This document shows positions 35,371 through 43,864 of a stretch of 64,000 nucleotides of DNA, piece by piece. The first letter of the stretch is position 1. Each line of letters starts with the position of its first letter. Source of the DNA: Alistipes sp. GTDB lineage: Bacteria > Bacteroidota > Bacteroidia > Bacteroidales > Rikenellaceae. The stretch covers positions 1 through 64,000 of the forward strand of contig JAFYQI010000007.1 in assembly GCA_017547175.1 (NCBI GenBank), written 5' to 3'. The translations under genes and the position numbers were made by a program. The notes under the pieces were generated by a model. It saw nothing but the letters and a program-made list of their open reading frames with translations. It searched no databases and was not told where the DNA came from.

Positions 35371-38180
35371 CTATCGCTTTGTTTTTGAATTTGCTCATAA
35401 TAAATCGGCGTCAGGCTCACCGTCGAATTCAATCCCGCAGGATCGGTCGGCCAATCGGCAAAGGTAAAGGTTTTGGCACCTGTCACCGAGGCAATGTTGG
35501 CATCCTTGAAGATGCGCCACGGAATCCCCTGTCGCTCCATTTCGGCAATGCGGTTCGAGTGTAAGTTCTTCACATCTATCTCCAGCAGGTTTTCGCCGGC
35601 ACGAAGCCAACTACCGATAGTAGTCGCATAAGGGATCGTAACCAAGGTAGCGATGCGCTCACCGTTGAGATGCACAATAGCGCTCTCACGCACATCTCCC
35701 AGGTCGAGCAACCACTCATCGGCACTCCGCGGATCTTCGACCGTAAAACGGACTGCATAACGTCCCGTTGCACTGTTAATCTTGGCTCGCGGATCGGGCA
35801 GGGAGGTCCATGCAGTCAGCGTATCGGTAACAAACTGCTCCGCAATAGTCGGCTCACTTTGCGGGAAGGAGATCGACCATCCTCGTTCGAGAGGAATCGC
35901 TTCGCCACGTGTACGGATATATTGCCACGGAGTGGTCTCAATCGGCTTCGAGAAGGTCTTGACCAGAATCGACTGTCCGGGCTCCAGTTGCAGACGCAAA
36001 TCAATCGTCCCCTGCTCGTTGGGGCGCACCATGGCCTCACCAACGCGCCCCGTCATCGGATCAAAGAGCACGGCAGCTTTCGCCGTAGTGGCTAGCGTCA
36101 CCCAACCATCGACAGGCTCCTCGTGCAACATCGAAAGGAGGTAATTATGGCCTCCCACCTCATTCTTACGGCGCAACATCACACCCCCCATCTGACGCTT
36201 GAAAGGCTCGGGACGAATCCCTGCCAACTGTACCATCGCATCAAAATCGCGACCCGTGATCACCGAGCCACGCCCCAAAGCATGGTATTCGGCAGCCGTA
36301 AAATCCTCATCAACGGGCAGTCGCTGCAATTGCGCGTGGAAAGCATCTCGTTCCGACAGACGACCAAAGCCCGGCACATCATCCGGATAGCAGTCGAGGA
36401 AGAGGATCTTAGCTCCCTTCTCGGCCAAGTCAACGAGATGCTCAAGGCTCTCGGTGGGCAATTTATGGCAGGCAGGGACGAGCAAAGCTTTGTAGCGAGC
36501 ACCACCCTCAGAGACGAGTTCGCCTCGACGCGTCGTCAAGGAACGCAGATAGCGATCCGACAGATAATCGGCATCGTAGCCTGCCGCCACCAAGGCATCC
36601 ATCGTTGCCTTCACCTGCGGAATGGTTTGATCCATCTTATGGATGCTGAACATCAAGAAGGGGTTACCGCGCTGTTCGTGCCAAATATCGTATTGCGGGA
36701 TATAGAGCAACAGATCGTTATCGGGCTCTCCGGCAGCAAGGAACGATTGGCAACGGGTAATGTAGCGGGTCAGGGGGTACACATCCTCCCAAAGGGCAGC
36801 CGTCGGGCTGAGGTTAATCGAGGCATAAAATCGCCATCCGGGGAACGCTACCCCCTTGGGCGAATAGGGCGCTCCGTGGAAGACCAAATGGTTGACTCCC
36901 GCCGCCAACATCAGGTCGATTTCGGGCTTACATTGCGCCAACGAGGTGCGGAAGTGCTCGGTCAGCCAGGTCAGCGCCTCGGCTGACGTGAGGGGCTTAC
37001 CAGTGAGATGTGCAGCCGACGAGGCAAACTTCAAAACGGCAGGCGTTCCATCGTTGGGCTTAAGAATCGAATCTTTGCGCAACCGTTTCAAATCAAACTC
37101 CGAGCGGCCAAACGACTCACACTCGGGAATATCGACTGCGGCATACAGATCGATCAGCGTCGCCGGCGAGCCATGCGCCTGATTACGGGTCTGTGCCCCG
37201 TGACGATGCGCCCAACGACTCCAAGGTCGGGTAAAGTGGTTGAGCAGCAATTTGGAGATCACCTCGCGGTAATCGCTCACAATACGTGCCGAGCGTTCTG
37301 AATCGCCATCACCAGCCAATTCGGGCAGATAGTCACGCAGGTCATACCCCCACATCTCGCGGAAATAATCGACCACCTTATCGTCCCAACTTGCGCCATA
37401 GACCTCAAACGAGTCGTTGAAGAAGGTATCGGGATAAGGGGTATCGCTCGCATCAAAGGCCTCTTCGAAACGTTCCAGATAGTAATTCAACGTGCGACGA
37501 TCGTAGGGATTCATCACCAATCCTTCACCTCCCGGAGCTGCACGTTTCACCTTTTGGAAGGTACGTCCCGAAAAGAGCGCATAAAGCACCCATCCATCAC
37601 CCGTAGGGGGTTGCCAGCGCAGGGTATCTTGTTCGACCAGCGGCGTCAGATCGATTCGTTCACCCTGGCGTACGGCCTGCAGGCGAATCAGTTCCGCTAC
37701 CGATTGCTGCTTGACCTCTAGCGGACGAATTGCACCGACAAAGAGCGAATCGGTGCCGACAGGATAACGCTCGAGGATGAATTTGCGAGCCGAATGGCCG
37801 GTCGTAATGGTCGGGCCACCAAACGGCCAACCCGTACCGTTGTTCATATCGACACCCAACCCTAAACGTCGCGCCTCTTTCATCGTATGCTGCAAGAGTT
37901 CCATCCAACGCGGCGAGAGGTATTCGACATCATTCGCCTCGTTGTTCTGCACGCCGTAGATCGGCGTGATCTCCACACCACCAAATCCTTTGGCGGCAAA
38001 TTGCTCCAGGTTGTAGGTTAGACCCTCTTCATCGACGGCACTACCCAACCACCACCATCGCAGGTAGGGATGATGCTCCTTTTCGACCGGATACCAGGCA
38101 TCGGGGCGATCAGACGAACAGGCAAACAAGGTGATCAGCAAACAGCTGACAAATAGTTTTGATAAAAGAGTTCGGTGCAT
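35367..38180 (-). CDS. Alpha-L-rhamnosidase, GH106 family lipoprotein
   Basis: The enzyme removes terminal L-rhamnose from pectin side chains. The 937-residue protein has a lipobox with Cys21 (LFACSSDR), then the GH106 start HPYLRWWWLGSAVDEEGL, the segment MNNGTGWPFGGP, and a C-terminal jelly-roll (about 800-910). It is full length for the family. Three repeated -7 elements lie upstream (38198-38363). It is the first gene of a two-gene unit with GH105. Confidence 0.92.
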   Translation of the reverse strand: MHRTLLSKLFVSCLLITLFACSSDRPDAWYPVEKEHHPYLRWWWLGSAVDEEGLTYNLEQFAAKGFGGVEITPIYGVQNNEANDVEYLSPRWMELLQHTMKEARRLGLGVDMNNGTGWPFGGPTITTGHSARKFILERYPVGTDSLFVGAIRPLEVKQQSVAELIRLQAVRQGERIDLTPLVEQDTLRWQPPTGDGWVLYALFSGRTFQKVKRAAPGGEGLVMNPYDRRTLNYYLERFEEAFDASDTPYPDTFFNDSFEVYGASWDDKVVDYFREMWGYDLRDYLPELAGDGDSERSARIVSDYREVISKLLLNHFTRPWSRWAHRHGAQTRNQAHGSPATLIDLYAAVDIPECESFGRSEFDLKRLRKDSILKPNDGTPAVLKFASSAAHLTGKPLTSAEALTWLTEHFRTSLAQCKPEIDLMLAAGVNHLVFHGAPYSPKGVAFPGWRFYASINLSPTAALWEDVYPLTRYITRCQSFLAAGEPDNDLLLYIPQYDIWHEQRGNPFLMFSIHKMDQTIPQVKATMDALVAAGYDADYLSDRYLRSLTTRRGELVSEGGARYKALLVPACHKLPTESLEHLVDLAEKGAKILFLDCYPDDVPGFGRLSERDAFHAQLQRLPVDEDFTAAEYHALGRGSVITGRDFDAMVQLAGIRPEPFKRQMGGVMLRRKNEVGGHNYLLSMLHEEPVDGWVTLATTAKAAVLFDPMTGRVGEAMVRPNEQGTIDLRLQLEPGQSILVKTFSKPIETTPWQYIRTRGEAIPLERGWSISFPQSEPTIAEQFVTDTLTAWTSLPDPRAKINSATGRYAVRFTVEDPRSADEWLLDLGDVRESAIVHLNGERIATLVTIPYATTIGSWLRAGENLLEIDVKNLHSNRIAEMERQGIPWRIFKDANIASVTGAKTFTFADWPTDPAGLNSTVSLTPIYYEQIQKQSDR

Positions 38181-38197
38181 GACAGAGTGTGTTATCG

Positions 38198-38363
38198 CAA
38201 AGATAATCGCATGCGTACGAACTACAGTTCACTTGGGGTGTATGGCACAGCAAGCGCATCTTTACGGTTTACTGCAAAGATACAAATAAGCGAGCGAGAT
38301 GCAAAGTCTTGCTTTGTAATTTCACTGCGAGCGGCAGTATCTTCGCGGTTTATCGCAAAGATA
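38198..38363 (-). promoter_or_regulatory. Three repeated promoter dyads before GH106
   Basis: The -7 sequence TATCTTTG occurs on the minus strand three times, at 38198-38205, 38275-38282 and 38356-38363, spaced 77 and 81 bp. The two distal copies lie in near-identical dyads: 38257-38280 (ATCTTTACGG ... CTGCAAAGAT) and 38339-38361 (ATCTTCGCGG ... TCGCAAAGAT). The arrangement could give stacked start sites or operator sites. Confidence 0.55.
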
Positions 38364-38397
38364 TAAAAAAACACGCACACTTAAAACGTGTGCGTGT
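38364..38397 (-). terminator. Terminator after pullulanase gene
   Basis: Minus strand ACACGCACAC / GTGTGCGTGT, a perfect 10-bp stem followed by seven T. Confidence 0.88.
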
Positions 38398-38423
38398 CAT
38401 TTTTCTCCGGACGCATGCAGCCG

Positions 38424-40388
38424 CTATCGAGCCACAAGAATCAGCGCCTCAACAGGAGCCACCGTGACCTGACCCTCCGAGCCGATGCTATGCGTAGCAA
38501 TTCCTCGGTGATCCACGCGATCTCCGTTGGCCACCGCCATATAATCACCTGCCGGCACCGAGAATGTGACGGCCTTGCGCTCGCCATTCATCAGCACATA
38601 GATTACCTGCTCGCTATCGGGCGAAGTCAGGCGGAAGCCCAACGCCGAGGCCTCCTCGTTCTCCAGGAAGGTAAGATGTTCGCGTACCAATGCCGCCTTA
38701 CCCAGGCAGAACTGCGGATAGGCTTTACGCAATGCGATCAAACCCTCGACATAGTCCACCAAATTACCATATTGTTTTTTCAGACCCCAATCAATAGCGT
38801 TGTACTTATCGGGCAGGTTGTAGGTATTTTTCTCGCCCAACTTCGAACGATACATCTCCTCGCCACAGAAGATAAAGGGCAGACCCTGCGAGGTGAAGAC
38901 ACCCACGTGGGCCAATTTAGCCATCTGGAGGCGCTCCGCCTCCGTGCCATCAGGCGAGAGGTGCTCCAAACGATCACGCAGATTATGGTCATCGTGGCAG
39001 GTCACATAGCTCATGTGCTGCGTAGGCTCGGCACACCAGGCGGCCTCCGTATGTGCTACTGCCGGGTGCTCAACGCCGCCAACAAGACCAAACTTCAGGG
39101 CCTCCTTATTGCCGGCCACGCCGTGAATAAAACCACCCTGCGTGCAATCGAGCGTACCACGCAAAGCGTTGCGAATATCGTCGCTAAAGGCAGCTACACC
39201 GGGCATTTGGTAGGTGTAACGCTTGAAAGCCAATTTCGCCTCGTCGTAGGCAGGATCCATCGCAGCCCAACCCTCGCCGTAGATCAGAATCGTGGGATCA
39301 ATAGCCGACAAACGCTCACGAATCAGGTTCATGGTCTCGATGTCGTGGATCGCCATCAGGTCGAAGCGGAAACCATCCACATGGTACTCCGTAGCCCAAT
39401 ACTCGAGCGACTCAACCAGGAACTTACGCATCATCGCCTTCTCCGAAGCGGTCTCATTACCGCAACCCGAACCATTGGCAAACGAGCCATCGGGGTTGAA
39501 ACGGTAGAAGTAGCCCGGAACCGTCAGTTCGAAACCACAGCGATCGACTCCCGTCGTATGGTTATAGACCACATCCAACACCACGCGTAAACCCGCCTTG
39601 TGCATCGCCTGCACCAGCGTCTTCAACTCACGGATGCGGGCTGCAGGGTCAGCCGGATTCGTCGAATAGGTACCCTCGGGCACATTGAAATGCTGCGGCT
39701 CATAGCCCCAGTTATACTGCGTGTTATTCTCGACCGTTTCGTCAATCGAGCCAAAATCGGCCGTAGGCAAGAGGTGCACATGGCTGACACCCAACTCAAC
39801 CAGGTGATCCAAGCCCGTTGCCAGGCCATCGGGACTTTTAGTCCCACGCTCGGCCATACCGAGATATTTACCCGGATAACGACTGCCGGCCGTCTGATGA
39901 GCCGTCATATCGCGATAATGCATCTCATACACCGCAATGTCACCGGCGGCCTTCAAAGCCGGACGCACATCCTCATCCCACCCCTCGGGGTCGGTTGTCG
40001 CAAGGTCAAGAATTGCACCGCGTTCGCCGTTCGGCGTGACCGCACGCGCAAAAATACCGGGGGTCTCTTTCAGCCACTCGTCCTCAACCTTCACACGGAA
40101 CGTGTAGCTCTTACCCTGCTGATCACCCGCCTTCTCAGCTACCCAAAGGCACTCTTCGATCGGTTGCATGGGGATCACCTCTTCCAACTCATCGGCAGCG
40201 TAAAGGCGCACCTCCACCTCTTGGGCAGTCGGAGCCCAAAGCGAGAAGGTTGTCTTCTCGGCCGAATAGTCCATTTCACAAATCTTGGTTTCGGGCACCG
40301 GCCAACCACCATCGACCGAGTCCGACGAACAGGCCACAGCTCCTACAGTGAGGAGTCCGATCAAGGCCGTTTGCATCAGTTTTTTCAT
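38424..40388 (-). CDS. pulA: Type I pullulanase, GH13 lipoprotein
   Basis: Pullulanase cuts alpha-1,6 branch points in pullulan, starch and glycogen. The 654-residue protein has a lipobox with Cys20 (GAVACSSD), an N-terminal CBM48-like domain (TTFSLWAPTAQEVEVRLY), the type I pullulanase motif YNWGYEP, and the GH13 catalytic regions VVYNHT, GFRFDLM (nucleophile Asp), ILIYGEGW (acid Glu) and SCHDDHN-like VTCHDDHN. No other starch-use gene is adjacent. It has its own terminator. Confidence 0.93.
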   Translation of the reverse strand: MKKLMQTALIGLLTVGAVACSSDSVDGGWPVPETKICEMDYSAEKTTFSLWAPTAQEVEVRLYAADELEEVIPMQPIEECLWVAEKAGDQQGKSYTFRVKVEDEWLKETPGIFARAVTPNGERGAILDLATTDPEGWDEDVRPALKAAGDIAVYEMHYRDMTAHQTAGSRYPGKYLGMAERGTKSPDGLATGLDHLVELGVSHVHLLPTADFGSIDETVENNTQYNWGYEPQHFNVPEGTYSTNPADPAARIRELKTLVQAMHKAGLRVVLDVVYNHTTGVDRCGFELTVPGYFYRFNPDGSFANGSGCGNETASEKAMMRKFLVESLEYWATEYHVDGFRFDLMAIHDIETMNLIRERLSAIDPTILIYGEGWAAMDPAYDEAKLAFKRYTYQMPGVAAFSDDIRNALRGTLDCTQGGFIHGVAGNKEALKFGLVGGVEHPAVAHTEAAWCAEPTQHMSYVTCHDDHNLRDRLEHLSPDGTEAERLQMAKLAHVGVFTSQGLPFIFCGEEMYRSKLGEKNTYNLPDKYNAIDWGLKKQYGNLVDYVEGLIALRKAYPQFCLGKAALVREHLTFLENEEASALGFRLTSPDSEQVIYVLMNGERKAVTFSVPAGDYMAVANGDRVDHRGIATHSIGSEGQVTVAPVEALILVAR

Positions 40389-40428
40389 GATTTATGTATT
40401 TGTTTTAGTGTTTTTGATTTTTAGCAGA

Positions 40429-40436
40429 CAAATTTA
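40429..40436 (-). promoter_or_regulatory. -7 element for pulA
   Basis: Minus strand TAAATTTG about 41 bp before the start. No good -33 element is seen. Confidence 0.5.
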
Positions 40437-40577
40437 AGAAAAAAAGGGCTGGATCATCGCTGCAGCCTACCAAAAAAGCACCACAGAACAGATCAACGGA
40501 TCAGTTCAAGCGACGAATGGTTGGTTATAACGGATGGGAAAATAGCAAATCGAACATGGTATTGCATTATTTTTTTG

Positions 40578-40585
40578 TATATTTG
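40578..40585 (+). promoter_or_regulatory. -7 element for the YegP-like gene
   Basis: TATATTTG lies 43 bp before ATG 40629. It also rules out the longer in-frame start at 40521. Confidence 0.6.
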
Positions 40586-40628
40586 TAGAGACATAGAGAC
40601 ATCGTTTAACCTTAAAACACTAGAAATT

Positions 40629-40964
40629 ATGGGTAAATTCGTAATCAAAAAGCGCAAGAACGGCGAGTTCCAGTTTGATCTCAAGGCCGGTAATGGCCAG
40701 GTGATCCTCTCGAGTGAGGGTTACACCACGATGGCTGCCTGCAAGAACGGCATCGAGTCGGTTAAGAAAAATGCTGTAGAGGATGCCCGCTACGAGCTGA
40801 AGGAGGCCAAGAATGGTGCTCCCTACTTCAATCTCAAAGCCGGCAACGGCCAGGTGATCGGCACCAGCGAGATGTACTCGAGCGTAGCCGCTTGCGAGAA
40901 TGGCATTGAGTCGGTCAAGAAAAATGCTCCCGACGCAGAGGTTGTTGATGAGACTGCCGAATAA
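40629..40964 (+). CDS. YegP-family protein, two DUF1508 repeats
   Basis: The 111-residue protein consists of two tandem DUF1508 units: GKFVIKKRKNGEFQFDLKAG with GNGQVILSSEGY, and the second with FNLKAGNGQVIGTSEMYSS; each ends CxNGIESVKKNA. Such units form a homodimer-like fold; the role is unknown, and in some bacteria it is stress-linked. The tail is acidic. ATG 40629 (MGKFVIKK) is used. Strong codon bias and a strong terminator suggest high expression. Confidence 0.93.
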   Translation: MGKFVIKKRKNGEFQFDLKAGNGQVILSSEGYTTMAACKNGIESVKKNAVEDARYELKEAKNGAPYFNLKAGNGQVIGTSEMYSSVAACENGIESVKKNAPDAEVVDETAE

Positions 40965-40991
40965 CCTCCTACGCAACTCCTAAAACACAAC

Positions 40992-41024
40992 AAAAGAGGC
41001 TACCCCGCAAGAGTAGCCTCTTTT
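40992..41024. terminator. Terminator shared by YegP-like gene and GH28 gene
   Basis: AAAAGAGGCTAC / GTAGCCTCTTTT, a 12-bp perfect stem with a nine-base loop, serves the convergent genes from both sides. Confidence 0.85.
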
Positions 41025-41049
41025 CATATCATAGGAATAGCTTCACCTC

Positions 41050-42348
41050 CTATTCAAACGTCACATCGTGCCATTCGAAACGCTCAATCTGCGAACGGTC
41101 ACAGGCGGTATTCTCGGCCTTAATCTTCAAATGTTCAAATCGGAAATCCGAAAGACGATATTGATCATCGGCACGACGCACATTGAAGAACGTCTTGCAC
41201 GAAACCGCTATGTTACGCATGACCACATTGCGGCCATACGACATCGGCATATCTTCACGCCCTTTCAGATCGAAGAATTGGGTCCAGGGACGAATATAGA
41301 GGAACGAGCCGACGTTACCCGTAATCTGCTCAACGGTGATATACTCGTAATTTTGAGGCGTATCAGGGCGCATCTTGAGCCACAACAAGCGAGTCGCCTG
41401 ATCCACCTGAATACGACGCAAGACAATATTACGGTTGTGTATCGACTCCGAACCGCAAGTCAGGCAACTGTGACAGAAACCAAAGGTGCAATCCTCGATC
41501 AGAATACGCTCGTTCATACCATTGTTGGGATCCTGATCGGCCCAGGGGCCCTTTCCACCCTTCAACGCAATAGCATCGTCGTTCACCGACAAATAGCAGT
41601 TGCGTACCAACACGTCACGGCATACATCCAAATCGATGGCGTCCGAGCTGGGAGCCTTCACCGGTTTAGCCGGAGCAAAGAAGTGCACACCGTCGATCTG
41701 CACCCGCTCCGAGCGGTAGATGTGGCAGGTCCAAAAAGGTGAATTACGCAACGTAACACCCTCCAGGCGAACATTCTTGGCGTTTGAGATATAGACCAGA
41801 CGCGGGCGCATCTCGTCCATATTGGTACATTTGGGATTGACCTGACGGCGCAACCAGAACGAACGCCAATAACGCAAGCCGTTGCCATCGACAGCACCCT
41901 TACCCGAAATGGTGAAGCCATCGACATGATCTGCATTCACAAGGGCACAAAAATAGTTGAGCGTCTGTCCCTCGATACGGGTTTCGCGAATCGGGAAGTT
42001 GGCAATATCGTCACTACCCTTCAGCACAGCCCCCTCCTCCAGGTGGAGATGTGTACCCTGCTTGAAGAAGAGCGAGCCGCTCAGAAAGACGCCCTTGGGG
42101 ATCACCACAACGCCACCCTTCTCGGCCGCACGATCAATTACCGCCTGCAATGCCTCGGTCTGAAGCACGGTGCTATCCTGCACCACCCCATAATCGGTAA
42201 CGACATATTTCTCGCCAAGCGTCTCGATATCAAGTGCCTTCGAGCTGTAAAACCAGGGATCGATCGGGGTCCCGTCGGGGAAATACTCCTCTGCCGTCAC
42301 ACCCCATGCCGCGAACAACAATCCCACTAAAAAAAGCATCCGTTTCAT
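41050..42348 (-). CDS. Glycoside hydrolase family 28 (polygalacturonase-like)
   Basis: GH28 enzymes hydrolyse galacturonan or rhamnogalacturonan backbones. The 432-residue protein has a signal peptide (1-19) and a right-handed beta-helix. Catalytic-type acids are seen in SSDAIDLD and VNDDAIALKGG, and the Lys of the RIK site in LLWLKMRPD. The usual GHG region reads HSCLTCGSE, which is atypical and may mark an exo-acting or unusual-substrate subgroup. It lies 51 bp after recR on the same strand and shares its pectin theme with GH105/GH106, 6-7 kb away. Confidence 0.9.
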   Translation of the reverse strand: MKRMLFLVGLLFAAWGVTAEEYFPDGTPIDPWFYSSKALDIETLGEKYVVTDYGVVQDSTVLQTEALQAVIDRAAEKGGVVVIPKGVFLSGSLFFKQGTHLHLEEGAVLKGSDDIANFPIRETRIEGQTLNYFCALVNADHVDGFTISGKGAVDGNGLRYWRSFWLRRQVNPKCTNMDEMRPRLVYISNAKNVRLEGVTLRNSPFWTCHIYRSERVQIDGVHFFAPAKPVKAPSSDAIDLDVCRDVLVRNCYLSVNDDAIALKGGKGPWADQDPNNGMNERILIEDCTFGFCHSCLTCGSESIHNRNIVLRRIQVDQATRLLWLKMRPDTPQNYEYITVEQITGNVGSFLYIRPWTQFFDLKGREDMPMSYGRNVVMRNIAVSCKTFFNVRRADDQYRLSDFRFEHLKIKAENTACDRSQIERFEWHDVTFE

Positions 42349-42399
42349 CTTCTGTCTTAGGTTAGTTTTTTACAAAATCTTTCTACCAACATGTCGTTG

Positions 42400-42996
42400 C
42401 TATTCAATAGCACGACGATTCATCAATGCGTGGGTGATGGTCAGTTCATCCACATACTCCAACTCATCACCAAAGCCAATACCACGCGCTATGGTCGTCA
42501 GCTTCACCCCGGGGAATTGACGCAGGCGACTCATCAGGTAGAAGAGCGTCGTTTCGCCCTCCACCGAGGTCGAAATCGCCAAAATAACCTCTTTGATCTC
42601 CCCTTCGGCGATACGGTCGCACAACAGATCAATCTTCAAATCGGAGGGGGCAATTCCCTGCATAGGCGAGATCACCCCACCCAGTACATGGTACAAGCCA
42701 CGGTATTGGTGCGTGTTTTCGATCGAGAGCAGATCGGCCACTTGCTCCACTACGCACACCGTCGAGCGATCACGCTGCGGGTCCTGGCAAAGTGGGCATA
42801 AATCCGTATCCGAAAGGTTGTTGCAACGCGAACAATGTTTGATTTCATGGCGAAAGCGTTCAATCGAGCGGGTCATCCCATCCACCGAGTCACACTCCAT
42901 GCGCAAGAGATGCATCGCCAAACGCAGGGCGGTACGACGACCTATTCCAGGGAGCTTCTGCAATTCGCTCACCACATCTTGTAAGAGTTGCGACAT
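42400..42996 (-). CDS. recR: Recombination protein RecR
   Basis: RecR works with RecF/RecO in recombinational gap repair. The 198-residue protein has the N-terminal helix-hairpin-helix (LPGIGRRTALRLAMHLL), the Cys4 zinc finger (CSRCNNLSDTDLCPLC) and the Toprim domain (VCVVEQVADLLSIE). Length is normal. It starts 8 bp after the BatE-like gene. Confidence 0.97.
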   Translation of the reverse strand: MSQLLQDVVSELQKLPGIGRRTALRLAMHLLRMECDSVDGMTRSIERFRHEIKHCSRCNNLSDTDLCPLCQDPQRDRSTVCVVEQVADLLSIENTHQYRGLYHVLGGVISPMQGIAPSDLKIDLLCDRIAEGEIKEVILAISTSVEGETTLFYLMSRLRQFPGVKLTTIARGIGFGDELEYVDELTITHALMNRRAIE

Positions 42997-43003
42997 GCCG
43001 TGT

Positions 43004-43828
43004 TTAGATTACTTCGATTCTACGACTTTCGGTCCACCCCTTTTTGCCATCAGCGATCATCACCTCACACCATGCGCCCAACCGGTTGGTGACCTCAACC
43101 ACCGTACCTTCATGCAGCACAAACAGATCGGTGGCAGCACTATCGGGCGACGCCTTCACGGCAGCCGAAAGGCTCATCACCACTGCCTCGTCCTGACCAA
43201 TCTGCTCGGCACGACCTGCCGCAGCAAACCAACTCGTCACCACAAAGAGCAACAGGGCGCCCAACATGCCGTAAAAACCCATCTTGCGCAGATTAAGGCT
43301 ACGCGCCAGCAGATAGAAGAGTACCAACGCCAACATCACCACCAGGCTGAGTACCGAAAGCACCGACCACGTGGTAGCGCTCATGGTGCGGCGCAGTCCC
43401 TTACACCAAGTCGTGAGGAAGAATTCGGGAATTTGATCAATCGTATCTTTCGTGCGGGCCTCGGCCACCGAAAGGTTGTAACGAATATCATCATCACCGG
43501 GATCAAGGCGCAGGGCTCGACGATAGTAGAGGATCGCACGCCCCAACTCATCCTGCTTAAAGCAGGCATTTGCCAAATTGTAGTAGAGCTTCGCAGAGAG
43601 CACGCCTCGCTGAAGAATCTCCTCGTAGATCGCGGCGGCCTGCGCATAGTTATTGTTGATGTAGGCCGTATTGGCAGCATCCCACATCGCTTCAATCGAG
43701 GCCGGGAGCGTCTCTTCGGCAAGCGGCTCCACCCCTGTATTGAGCGTTGTATCCGCCTCGGCATGCGCCATCCAGGTGACCGCCAGGAGTGCTATCAGGA
43801 TGAAAAATCTCTTTTTGTAATTTTTCAT
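43004..43828 (-). CDS. BatE-like TPR and SH3-domain membrane protein
   Basis: The 274-residue protein has a signal segment (1-23), TPR repeats (about 48-125, NNNYAQAAAIYEEILQRG), two membrane helices (about 152-175 and 182-205) and a C-terminal SH3-like domain (about 215-274). This layout matches BatE of the Bacteroides aerotolerance system, thought to act in the periplasm against oxidative stress. It follows batD by 36 bp. Confidence 0.85.
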   Translation of the reverse strand: MKNYKKRFFILIALLAVTWMAHAEADTTLNTGVEPLAEETLPASIEAMWDAANTAYINNNYAQAAAIYEEILQRGVLSAKLYYNLANACFKQDELGRAILYYRRALRLDPGDDDIRYNLSVAEARTKDTIDQIPEFFLTTWCKGLRRTMSATTWSVLSVLSLVVMLALVLFYLLARSLNLRKMGFYGMLGALLLFVVTSWFAAAGRAEQIGQDEAVVMSLSAAVKASPDSAATDLFVLHEGTVVEVTNRLGAWCEVMIADGKKGWTESRRIEVI

Positions 43829-43864
43829 ATTGAATACTAAATTTTGAATTGCGTTTTACGCCCA

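Noticed and set aside
34237-42348. A complete polysaccharide utilization locus
   Set aside because: GH105, GH106 and GH28 are present, but no SusC/SusD pair, sensor-regulator or lyase is found, and unrelated genes intervene.
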